A stretch of DNA of 64,000 nucleotides from assembly GCA_902605365.1 (NCBI GenBank), contig CACLCM010000002.1, positions 39,964 to 103,963 on the forward strand, written 5' to 3'. The position numbers and the translations under genes are program-made. Below the pieces are notes generated by a model, which was given only the letters and a program-made list of their open reading frames with translations, did not search any database and was not told where the DNA came from. This stretch comes from an uncultured Candidatus Poseidoniales archaeon. Its GTDB lineage: Archaea > Thermoplasmatota > Poseidoniia > Poseidoniales > Poseidoniaceae. Of the stretch, positions 1 through 7,591 are shown piece by piece (within the stretch, counting starts at the first letter, position 1; each line of letters begins with the position of its first letter).

Positions 1-16
1 CGACGGACGCTGAAGA

Positions 17-472
17 TTACTCTTCTTCCTCGAACAGCACTCTTCTTTCGCGTCCAGTAATCATTGCAAACGTTGCACCGAAAGCCAGCAAGGCCGCTAA
101 CAACATAGCCGCAGTGCTAACTAATAGGTGAACTATATTCGATAGCATTTGAGACCTCAAACCACTATTCGCTTCTAAAAGAAGGTCATCATTTGATACT
201 AAAGCCCAGGAAATCAAAACACCGATTCCAATGGCTACGAGCATTCCAACAAGTGGAGCAAATGGACGATGTCTTGAATCAGCATAGAAAAACAAGTTTC
301 CGAGCAATACTACACCCATGAGAACATATGAGGTTAGTAGTGCATTTCCAAATCTTTTGAAAGATTCTGGATGAGAACTATCTCCAATGGAGATATTGAT
401 TGTCACCAGCACCAATACAGGAAGTATAGCTGCTAAAGTTAGAAGTTTCCATGAAGCATTTGGCTCCCTCAT
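17..472 (-). CDS. Uncharacterised multi-pass membrane protein
   Basis: ORF of 151 aa with about four hydrophobic segments; overlaps the next gene by 4 nt (translational coupling). Confidence 0.7.
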   Translation of the reverse strand: MREPNASWKLLTLAAILPVLVLVTINISIGDSSHPESFKRFGNALLTSYVLMGVVLLGNLFFYADSRHRPFAPLVGMLVAIGIGVLISWALVSNDDLLLEANSGLRSQMLSNIVHLLVSTAAMLLAALLAFGATFAMITGRERRVLFEEEE

Positions 473-1290
473 TCTTCTTCACCCCCAATGTGTGATTTAG
501 CAATTGCAACAACGTGCTTGATCTCATCTTCAGTAGGAGGGAGCGAATTCATAGGAGGTGGGAGTGATTTTTCATAACTCCATATCACAATTGCAAATGC
601 TCCAATTGCCAATGATACACCGACTACTGTCCCTAGGATATCTGCTGCTGAAAGCCAAATGTAATCACTAAACTCTTCTGCTGTTGTTAGATATCCGTCA
701 AATAGCATACCAGATAATGCAATACCCGCCATCAATACCGAAAGTCCTGCCAGTTTGATTGCTTCAACCAATCTGTCATCTCCGAATCCAACCAACGCTA
801 GGGCTGATGCTGAACAAAGTGATGTTGCGAATAGAAGGAAAGTTGGCCAGAACACAATCCAATAGGGATTTACTTCATCATTTCGCCATAATGGAGTTAA
901 GGTGTACCAATGCATCAAACAAAATATTGTCAAAGATATTACTACCGCTAGAAAACCGCTCCACCTAGCACTGGAGTCTAACTTGCCTACAGGTACATTT
1001 CCGCCAAATACCATCCCATGAATCCCGTAGGCCATCAGCAAAGAAGGAGCTAATATTGACAGTAGTAGATGACCTGCGGCTGTAGAATCTGACGATGGAA
1101 CTGTCCATGAGGATATCAGAACCAACACAAAACAAACCAATGACAAGAATAGACCTGATTTTTTGGCCCTACCGCTTAGATTCAACCATGCTCCGATTGG
1201 GACCAATAAAAGTGGAATCCAGAACCAAATTGCGGCCATTAGCATTGATTCCATGCTACGCACGGCGCCATCACGATTTATGAACATCAC
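469..1290 (-). CDS. Uncharacterised multi-pass membrane protein
   Basis: 273-aa ORF with multiple TM segments; operon-like overlap with 17..472. Confidence 0.75.
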   Translation of the reverse strand: MMFINRDGAVRSMESMLMAAIWFWIPLLLVPIGAWLNLSGRAKKSGLFLSLVCFVLVLISSWTVPSSDSTAAGHLLLSILAPSLLMAYGIHGMVFGGNVPVGKLDSSARWSGFLAVVISLTIFCLMHWYTLTPLWRNDEVNPYWIVFWPTFLLFATSLCSASALALVGFGDDRLVEAIKLAGLSVLMAGIALSGMLFDGYLTTAEEFSDYIWLSAADILGTVVGVSLAIGAFAIVIWSYEKSLPPPMNSLPPTEDEIKHVVAIAKSHIGGEEE

Positions 1291-1386
1291 CGGTAATCTT
1301 GCCTTCAGTGGGCTGTTTCCTTATTTTGGGTAATCCGTCACCACTAAATAGAGGACTCTTGTGGGCCGAATGCTCAAGGTGAGACC

Positions 1387-1671
1387 ATGGTAAAAATGCC
1401 ACGTCAAGTAAAGCGTTACAGTCCAAGTGCTGGTAAGCACACCATGCATACCGTAGAGCGCGTAAAGAAGAAGCGCGCTAGCGAATTAAAGTGGGGTCAG
1501 AGAAGGTTCCGCAGAGTCATGGCTGGATACCGTGGTTTCCCACGTCCTAAGCCAGATGGTCGCGAAAAACCTACCAAGAGAGTTAACATCCTATTCCGTT
1601 GTACTGAAACTGGTAAAGCACACTATGCGCCATGCCAGCGTGCTAAGAAATTCGAACTCGTAGATAATTGA
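1387..1671 (+). CDS. rpl44e: 50S ribosomal protein L44e (eL42)
   Basis: MPRQVKRYSPSAGKHTMHTVERVKKKRASELKWGQRRFRR...; L44e-like N-terminus and basic composition. Confidence 0.9.
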   Translation: MVKMPRQVKRYSPSAGKHTMHTVERVKKKRASELKWGQRRFRRVMAGYRGFPRPKPDGREKPTKRVNILFRCTETGKAHYAPCQRAKKFELVDN

Positions 1672-1681
1672 AGTGATTGTT

Positions 1682-1852
1682 ATGTCAGCTAAGTTCCTAA
1701 AAGTATCATGCCGTGACTGCTCTCATGAGAGCATTATATTCTCTAAAGCTACGACATCCATTATCTGTGCAGTTTGTGGCTCCATAATGACAAACCCCTC
1801 TGGTGGCAAGGCCCAGTTGGTCGGCTGCAGTGTTGTAGAACCCCTTGAGTGA
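1682..1852 (+). CDS. rps27e: 30S ribosomal protein S27e (eS27)
   Basis: Short ORF (56 aa) absent from the supplied track; translates MSAKFLKVSCRDCSHESIIFSKATTSIICAVCGSIMTNPSGGKAQLVGCSVVEPLE with the C..C...C..C zinc ribbon; sits between L44e and aIF2-alpha as in many archaea. Confidence 0.9.
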   Translation: MSAKFLKVSCRDCSHESIIFSKATTSIICAVCGSIMTNPSGGKAQLVGCSVVEPLE

Positions 1853-1869
1853 ATGGAGGCTTGACCTCC

Positions 1870-2661
1870 ATGGCAAAGAATCTCATCGAAGGCGGTCCTT
1901 CTGAAGGCGAACTTGTTGTCGCCGTAGTTCGTGAAGTAAAGCAGAACGGTGCATACGTCGACATCGATGAGTATGATGGAATTGAAGGATTTATTTTCAT
2001 TGGTGAGATTGCTAGTGGATGGATCAAAAACATTCGAGCATTCGTAAGACCTGGTCAGCGTTTAATCTGTAAGGTTCTTCGTAAGAGGAAAGATAACAAA
2101 TCTCTAGAATTGTCTCTAAAATCTGTCAGCGAAGAGCGTAAGAGAGATCGCTTGGCTGAATGGAAGAACGAAGAAAGAGCAAAACAACTCCTGAAAGTTC
2201 TGGCTGAACAAGTTGGTTGGTCGGATGAAGAGATGGCTGAAACTCAAGCAGAGCTTACAGAGTCTTACGCCACATTATACGGAGCATTTGAAGAAGCAGC
2301 AAAGGAACCTGAGTCCCTGACCGAAGTTGGATTCGAAGGCGACTGGATTGCACCTTTCATTGAGATGGCTGTGAAGAACATCATCCCAGATACAGTAGTT
2401 ATCCGTGGTAAGTTCACCCTAAATGTTGACCAATCCGAAGGGATTGAAGTAATTCGTAAAGCATTGATTGCTGCTGAAAGCGTCACAGATGAAGAAGCTG
2501 AATTGATAGTTACATGTCATTATGATGGAGCGCCATATTATCGTATAGATTTGAAGGCACCTGATTTCAAGACCGCTGAGGAAGGATGGAATAATGCAAC
2601 TACTGCTTGCTTAGACATCATCAAGGAAGCAGGCGGATCTGCTGAAGCAGAGAGGGATTGA
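1870..2661 (+). CDS. eif2a: Translation initiation factor aIF2 subunit alpha
   Basis: S1 domain (GELVVAVVREVKQNGAYVDIDEYDGIEGFIFIGEIASGWIKNIRAFVRPGQRLICKVLR) typical of e/aIF2-alpha; start at the internal Met of ORF 1849..2661 preferred. Confidence 0.93.
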   Translation: MAKNLIEGGPSEGELVVAVVREVKQNGAYVDIDEYDGIEGFIFIGEIASGWIKNIRAFVRPGQRLICKVLRKRKDNKSLELSLKSVSEERKRDRLAEWKNEERAKQLLKVLAEQVGWSDEEMAETQAELTESYATLYGAFEEAAKEPESLTEVGFEGDWIAPFIEMAVKNIIPDTVVIRGKFTLNVDQSEGIEVIRKALIAAESVTDEEAELIVTCHYDGAPYYRIDLKAPDFKTAEEGWNNATTACLDIIKEAGGSAEAERD

Positions 2662-2662
2662 A

Positions 2663-2875
2663 ATGGCTCGCCAACTAATGCAGAGATGCAAAGAATGTGG
2701 CGCATTCAGCCTATCCACAAAATGCCATGTCTGTGGAGGAGTTGCTCAAGCAGCCGCTCCAATGAAATGGTCTCCTGAAGATAAGAGAGCACATTTGCGA
2801 AGAAAACTCGAAGGAGTTGAAGAAAACGGTTGGGCAAATACACTCCCAACTTTGGCATCCCAAGAAGAAGAATGA
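2663..2875 (+). CDS. nop10: H/ACA RNP protein Nop10
   Basis: MARQLMQRCKECGAFSLSTKCHVCGGVAQAAAPMKWSPEDKRAHLRRKLEG; short zinc-ribbon Nop10 pattern; follows aIF2-alpha as in other archaea. Confidence 0.88.
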   Translation: MARQLMQRCKECGAFSLSTKCHVCGGVAQAAAPMKWSPEDKRAHLRRKLEGVEENGWANTLPTLASQEEE

Positions 2876-2915
2876 TGCGAATCATTATACCGCGTCAAAA
2901 GACGCTGATGTTTTC

Positions 2916-3653
2916 ATGGGTGTGCTCATCGACTGGATTTCACAGCCCCATACGCCTTGCGACCTACTATTGGTTGCAATGCCGGGGGTTGGGGATGTCG
3001 GTAAATTAGCAATCGATGCGGTCAATGCAGAATTGGATGCTGAACCGATTGCAAGAATACTACACCCAGCATTACCTCCACTCGCTAAACTCGATGAAGA
3101 TGGATTACTTGCTCCACCCCATATTTTGCTCTCTAGAGTGATTGTGGACGGCAGGGAAGTGTATACCCTAACAGGTGATGCTCAACCAATGACACCAGAG
3201 GGACAGCACGAATTAGCCGTATCTGTGTTGGAATTGTGCGAAGGCGGTGAGGTTCTGGTATTGGCAGGGATGTCTGCACAAGCAGAAAGGAAAGAAGTAT
3301 TCACAATTACCAGTTCATCCAGTTATCGAATAGAGTTAGAATCGATGGGAGTGGATGTACGCAGAGATGAGCCTAAAGCGGGAGTCATTGGAATGGCTGC
3401 ACTGATTACCGCTATTGGCCCGATTAAGAATGTCAAAACATCTTGTACGATAGCGACAACAGTAGGAAACTCTGCAGACCCTGTAGCATCCCAATTACTA
3501 CTAGAAACCGTAAGGAAATGGTGGAGTTTGCCTCTTCCAGTTCCGATTGATGCTACAGCAAGACTAGCTGCTAAGTTGAAAGAGTTACACCCTGGAATCG
3601 CCCAAGATATGGTTTCAGATTTGACGGAGTCACCTGACTCCATCTATATGTGA
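2916..3653 (+). CDS. PAC2 family protein (proteasome assembly chaperone-like)
   Basis: LLVAMPGVGDVGKLAIDAVNAEL...; PAC2-like start and central pattern; conserved position after Nop10. Start at internal Met (2916) preferred over the 2817 ORF start. Confidence 0.8.
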   Translation: MGVLIDWISQPHTPCDLLLVAMPGVGDVGKLAIDAVNAELDAEPIARILHPALPPLAKLDEDGLLAPPHILLSRVIVDGREVYTLTGDAQPMTPEGQHELAVSVLELCEGGEVLVLAGMSAQAERKEVFTITSSSSYRIELESMGVDVRRDEPKAGVIGMAALITAIGPIKNVKTSCTIATTVGNSADPVASQLLLETVRKWWSLPLPVPIDATARLAAKLKELHPGIAQDMVSDLTESPDSIYM

Positions 3654-3857
3654 TCAGCCACCAGAACTGACTATTGTCAAATCTAGTGATACATCAGCAT
3701 TCAATATTGTAGTGTGAGGTAGTACTACGTCTTCGTGACTAACAATTACAGTTGAAGGATGAATTCCGATAATCACTAGTGCCTGCTTAACGGTTGAACC
3801 TGCATCCAATTCAATGACATGGTCGTGCCCATGGCCCTTCAGTGCTACCTTCATCAT
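3654..3857 (-). CDS. Ubiquitin-like small archaeal modifier / MoaD-ThiS-like protein with C-terminal GG
   Basis: 67 aa beta-grasp-like pattern (STVKQALVIIGIHPSTVIVSHEDVVLPHTTILNADVSLDLTIVSSGG*) ending exactly in Gly-Gly. Confidence 0.78.
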   Translation of the reverse strand: MMKVALKGHGHDHVIELDAGSTVKQALVIIGIHPSTVIVSHEDVVLPHTTILNADVSLDLTIVSSGG

Positions 3858-3910
3858 GCCACCCCAGTGACATCACTCTTATGACGGTCTTGTAGGTGGG
3901 CGGAATACAA

Positions 3911-3993
3911 GCCGAGATCGCATAGCCTGGTATTGCGGTGGATTCGAAATCCACTGTCCCTTGGACGCGGGAGTTCAAATCCCCCTCTCGGCG
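3911..3993 (+). tRNA. tRNA-Ser(CGA)
   Basis: Acceptor stem GCCGAGA/TCTCGGC, anticodon arm GTGGA-TTCGAAA-TCCAC (anticodon CGA), extra-long variable arm, T-loop TTCAAAT, discriminator G; class II structure. Confidence 0.92.
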
Positions 3994-3996
3994 CTT
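3970..3996 (+). repeat. attL-like copy of the direct repeat (3' end of tRNA-Ser)
   Basis: GGAGTTCAAATCCCCCTCTCGGCGCTT; 26/27 identical to 7504..7530. Confidence 0.8.
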
Positions 3997-4060
3997 TCAC
4001 TTATGTTGAAGGTTCACTTAAATCGATACAAAATCACGATTATTCTCAATTTGAATTATT

Positions 4061-4177
4061 TTAATAATGACGCAGAACTCTAATTTGATTACTGATTTGT
4101 TTTAGGCGCCTCATGGCTTTCATTTCGTTCCGCCCAACATGCTTGCCCATTTCCAGCTCACGTTCTAGTCTCTCCAT
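4061..4177 (-). CDS. Possible small coiled-coil protein (38 aa)
   Basis: Short ORF read by eye: MERLERELEMGKHVGRNEMKAMRRLKQISNQIRVLRHY*; below the ORF-track size cutoff. Confidence 0.3.
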   Translation of the reverse strand: MERLERELEMGKHVGRNEMKAMRRLKQISNQIRVLRHY

Positions 4178-4208
4178 TTCTCTTTGCAGAGAATGAATAG
4201 TTTGTGAT

Positions 4209-6338
4209 TTAGTATTGTCTCCCTCTTAGAGATTTAGAGACTCTTTGAGGCGCTAAATTTGATTGGTGAACTCCAACTCCCAGATTTGATATAATTTTCT
4301 CAGTAGCATCTAATATTCTCTTAACATGGGTTTTTGTCAGTTTAATACCTGAATCCTCATTGTGTACCTCGTCGTTTCGAAGAATCCTAGCTTGCTGTAA
4401 TTTGTCTAACATAGCGCTAGTGAATTTCATTTCATTGGCAATTACATCAATCAATTTCAAAGCAGCACCTTTCCCTTCAGGCATTGGCTCTGTTTGAGTC
4501 TCGCACCACATTTCTTTAGCGTGTGATTCGAATCGAGTAAATGCTGCAGTTAGAGAATCCTCTAGTGAACCTCTTTCTATAGCGCTCTTAACCTTCATAC
4601 TCAATTTATCATTTCCACTGTTTAGGTTTGGATAAATACTGTAATCAAAAAGTGTATTTTTATTTCCTATCTCCTTCTCAACAATTACTTCTTTCTCAAC
4701 AATTACTTCCTTTTCAATAATTTTCCTCTCTACAACAACTTTAGTTTCCACTATTCCGCCTTCCAGATTAGAAATACAAATTTCATCAAATGGAGAGCAA
4801 CTCAATAGTTGATTAAGTTCGTTCAGATTAAGATTAGGTCCTGGTAGATCACTAGCGTTATGTTTCTCTAGTAGCCTATCCAAACTCAAATGCGAGGTTG
4901 GGCTAGATTCAACCATCTCGTAAAGCATAGCCGCCCTTGGACTTGAATAACCAAGGTATGGATCGATTTTCCATCCTATGCTGTTACCCCAGGCTACATT
5001 TTCTCTTGTTAGTGGCAAATTCAATTGAGGGAGTTTTTCATTTACATTTTGGAATGTTCCGAAGGTCATTGGTTGCAAATTCATCTCAACCGCTTTCTTG
5101 TAAGTTGTTGGAGTCCAACCTAAATTTTCCAATTTCTTAACTTCTTTACTAGGTAGGTATGGAGGATCGGTTAAAGTATTGACATTCCCTCGATTGATTG
5201 AATACCCAATGTTTGGAGCAACAAAATTACTGCTCCATGCTGCAGCCTCTGCTCCAGATAAGTGTTCAGGAGGGTGCATACGATGGCTATTAGTGATAAT
5301 AATGTAAAACCAATCCTTTGCCCTATTGTATTCAGCTAAAGTTGAAAATTTTGTTTTCCTTAATTGATTAAATTCATCGATTGAGGTTACTCCTGATGAC
5401 TTATATAATTCAAAATCATTAGGGTTTTCAATACCCAATCTTGCACAAAAATATATGTCCTCATTCTCCTTGATTCCAATACTGTTGTAGTATGATACAA
5501 GTAATTCATTTCCTTCGATTATTGTGGCTAGCTTGTTTAGACATTCATCTACCACTTTTTTGAGGTTTTCTGCCCTGCCAGAATAATGGTAAGAAAGCCA
5601 TTCTGCATGAGAACTATTCGATGATGTGATTAAGTTTAAACCATTTTCACCATTCATTTTGTCCTCCAATTCATTCTCCCATACCGCTTCAAATAATTCA
5701 TAGAAGTGATTGGACAGCATACGGATATTAAATTTAAAATCAGGATTTTTGGTTTTGTATTCAGGTTCTTGCCGATAACCGCCACGGTTATCTCGAATGT
5801 AGTTACCTTGTTCATTGCGAACATTAACTTTTCTCATCCAGCTTGATTTTTGCCATTCGCCCCAACAAAGTTCCACCCAATGATTATGATTAAAATTAAA
5901 CCGATTTTTTGAGTCACCTCCATATTTCTCCCACCATTTAGGATCAGATTTGATTATAGGAGCAATCAAAGTGTATTCTTCAGAATGTTTACCATTAGTA
6001 AATCTGAAATTTTCAATAGATGTTTTATGTATAATTTCACCACGTATTTCAAAAATTTCATTCTTAGTAAGATAAACTGTTTCGCTTTGGCGATAAATTT
6101 CAAAATCATGCCAAGAGAATGAAACTGTAGTTATTTGCGGATTAAAATCCCTAGCTACAATCACTGTGATCTTCGATTCAGGAACTGGAACATCCGAGAG
6201 TTTCTTTAGTTGATAAGCCACAGTAGAGCGCTTCAGGCCTAATTCATCTGCTATTTCTTGGTGAGTTCTGCCTCTTGCTCTCAATTCCATTATCCTCTGC
6301 AACTCGTTGTCGGTGACCATGCTTATCCGAACAGTCAA
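4209..6338 (-). CDS. HTH / coiled-coil / putative C-terminal HEPN-domain protein
   Basis: N-terminal HTH (ELQRIMELRARGRTHQEIADELGLKRSTVAYQLKKL); repetitive coiled coil (VVVERKIIEKEVIVEKEVIVEKE); helical C-terminus with QQARILRNDEVHNED, matching the HEPN R-x4-H motif. Confidence 0.7.
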   Translation of the reverse strand: MTVRISMVTDNELQRIMELRARGRTHQEIADELGLKRSTVAYQLKKLSDVPVPESKITVIVARDFNPQITTVSFSWHDFEIYRQSETVYLTKNEIFEIRGEIIHKTSIENFRFTNGKHSEEYTLIAPIIKSDPKWWEKYGGDSKNRFNFNHNHWVELCWGEWQKSSWMRKVNVRNEQGNYIRDNRGGYRQEPEYKTKNPDFKFNIRMLSNHFYELFEAVWENELEDKMNGENGLNLITSSNSSHAEWLSYHYSGRAENLKKVVDECLNKLATIIEGNELLVSYYNSIGIKENEDIYFCARLGIENPNDFELYKSSGVTSIDEFNQLRKTKFSTLAEYNRAKDWFYIIITNSHRMHPPEHLSGAEAAAWSSNFVAPNIGYSINRGNVNTLTDPPYLPSKEVKKLENLGWTPTTYKKAVEMNLQPMTFGTFQNVNEKLPQLNLPLTRENVAWGNSIGWKIDPYLGYSSPRAAMLYEMVESSPTSHLSLDRLLEKHNASDLPGPNLNLNELNQLLSCSPFDEICISNLEGGIVETKVVVERKIIEKEVIVEKEVIVEKEIGNKNTLFDYSIYPNLNSGNDKLSMKVKSAIERGSLEDSLTAAFTRFESHAKEMWCETQTEPMPEGKGAALKLIDVIANEMKFTSAMLDKLQQARILRNDEVHNEDSGIKLTKTHVKRILDATEKIISNLGVGVHQSNLAPQRVSKSLRGRQY
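4678..4731 (-). repeat. 18-nt in-frame tandem repeat (about 3 units) coding for hexapeptide (I/V)(V/I)EKE(V/I)
   Basis: TCAACAATTACTTCTTTC / TCAACAATTACTTCCTTT / TCAATAATTTTCCTCTCT in consecutive 18-nt steps. Confidence 0.8.
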
Positions 6339-6352
6339 AACTACATAAATGT

Positions 6353-6383
6353 TTGGAATTATTCCAATTAGTTGGAATTATTC
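6353..6383. promoter_or_regulatory. Tandem operator-like repeats in the divergent intergenic region
   Basis: TTGGAATTATTC occurs at 6353-6364 and 6372-6383 (19-bp spacing); the first lies in the near-perfect palindrome TTGGAATTATTCCAA (6353-6367). Confidence 0.6.
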
Positions 6384-6458
6384 TCGATTTAGATGGGGCA
6401 AATACAAGCCCTTGTAAGTGTTGGCAAGATTAATTATGAGCGAGCATGAGTAACTGTT

Positions 6459-7451
6459 GTGTGGGATGGATACAACTATTTTGATACCGAAAATTTTCGC
6501 ATTGAAATTGGAAAAATACTGGACCGATTACGTGCAGATACAGCGGACATTAGCAAAGAATTTCCACTAAGAGAACTGAAGAATCAACTCACGGGAGGTT
6601 CTCTATCTGCTCTATCTAGTCACTGGAGATCTCAAGGAATAGTTAGGAGTGGCACTAGGTTGAGAGGCAAAAAATCGACCATGCTTCATGATGAAGGACA
6701 TGTCTTGTGGGAGAAAGAAGAGTGGAGACTAATTCGAAATAAGGAAGAGAATCGATTTCAGGAATTGCTAAAAGATATGCAGAATCTTGCATTAGAACCA
6801 TTAACAAATATTGTTCTTAATGCTGAAGATGACTACCTTTCTGATAAATCATTGAAACTTATTTGTATATTTGAAGGAGGAAGTTCAGTTGACTTATTGA
6901 TAGATTTTTTACAAAATGTAGAAGTTAATCATCATAGAAAAATGTCAGTTGTAGAAGAGATGGTAAAAATAGGAGGCGAAAAATTTGTTGATCCTTTGCT
7001 TCGAGTTTTGGACTTGGAAGAAATTGAAATTCCAGGTACTGGAGAACTTCTAGGACTGAAAATCATACGCGCATTGGGTAGTATCGGAAGTGAGAAGGCA
7101 GTAGAACCATTACTCAATTTGTTTGAAAGAAAGAACCAGACGAATGGATATGGTTCTGTTGCTTCTGCGCTAGGATGTATTGGAGATAAAAGAGCTGTTG
7201 AGCCATTGATTGAGGCCTTATCAGATGAATCTTGTAAATGCAAGGGAGACGTAGTAAAGGCACTTGGTTTACTTAATGACAAAAGAGCTGTAGAACCGCT
7301 TATTGGCGCTTTAGATGATGAAATGTGGTATGTTAGAAGCGTTGCAGTAAAATCACTTACTTCTATTGGAGGTTCGAAAGTGAAAGCTGCTTTAGTTGAC
7401 TATGACTATAGGGATATTAAATATGGAGGAAGTTACAAGCCAAGTTCCTGA
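6459..7451 (+). CDS. HEAT-repeat (PBS lyase-type) protein
   Basis: Repeats such as ALGCIGDKRAVEPLIEALSDES, ALGLLNDKRAVEPLIGALDDEMWYVRSVAVKSL; N-terminal ~90 aa basic and distinct. Confidence 0.8.
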   Translation: MWDGYNYFDTENFRIEIGKILDRLRADTADISKEFPLRELKNQLTGGSLSALSSHWRSQGIVRSGTRLRGKKSTMLHDEGHVLWEKEEWRLIRNKEENRFQELLKDMQNLALEPLTNIVLNAEDDYLSDKSLKLICIFEGGSSVDLLIDFLQNVEVNHHRKMSVVEEMVKIGGEKFVDPLLRVLDLEEIEIPGTGELLGLKIIRALGSIGSEKAVEPLLNLFERKNQTNGYGSVASALGCIGDKRAVEPLIEALSDESCKCKGDVVKALGLLNDKRAVEPLIGALDDEMWYVRSVAVKSLTSIGGSKVKAALVDYDYRDIKYGGSYKPSS

Positions 7452-7503
7452 TTTTTATCAATGTGGTAGTAATTATTTCTGAGTAAAATAGGGGCCCAAA
7501 AAC

Positions 7504-7530
7504 GGAGTTCAAATCTCCCTCTCGGCGCTT
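7504..7530 (+). repeat. attR-like displaced tRNA-Ser 3' fragment
   Basis: GGAGTTCAAATCTCCCTCTCGGCGCTT; 26/27 identical to 3970..3996; no 5' tRNA half adjacent. Confidence 0.8.
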
Positions 7531-7580
7531 AACAATCGTAGATTGTTGGCTAGGTTTGTCAATCAGAGATTGAACAAACC
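7531..7580. terminator. Pair of stem-loops, possible bidirectional terminator
   Basis: AACAATC-GTA-GATTGTT (7531-7547) and GGTTTGTCAATC-AGA-GATTGAACAAACC (7553-7580), between convergent genes ending at 7451(+) and 7592(-). Confidence 0.55.
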
Positions 7581-7591
7581 GGCGCTCAAAA

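Larger units (their letters stand above)
3970..7530. mobile_element. tRNA-Ser-associated genomic island (integrative element or remnant, no integrase seen)
   Basis: Bounded by 27-nt direct repeats, one inside the intact tRNA-Ser and the other a displaced T-arm/acceptor fragment; contains accessory-looking AT-rich genes. Confidence 0.75.

Noticed and set aside
4678-4731. Short repeats as a CRISPR array
   Set aside because: Contiguous 18-nt units without spacers, in frame inside a CDS; coding repeat.
4209-6338. 709-aa protein as the island's integrase
   Set aside because: No tyrosine recombinase R..HxxR..Y or serine recombinase pattern seen.
7504-7530. Possible second tRNA gene
   Set aside because: Only T-arm and acceptor 3' half are present; no 5' acceptor, D-arm or anticodon arm upstream.
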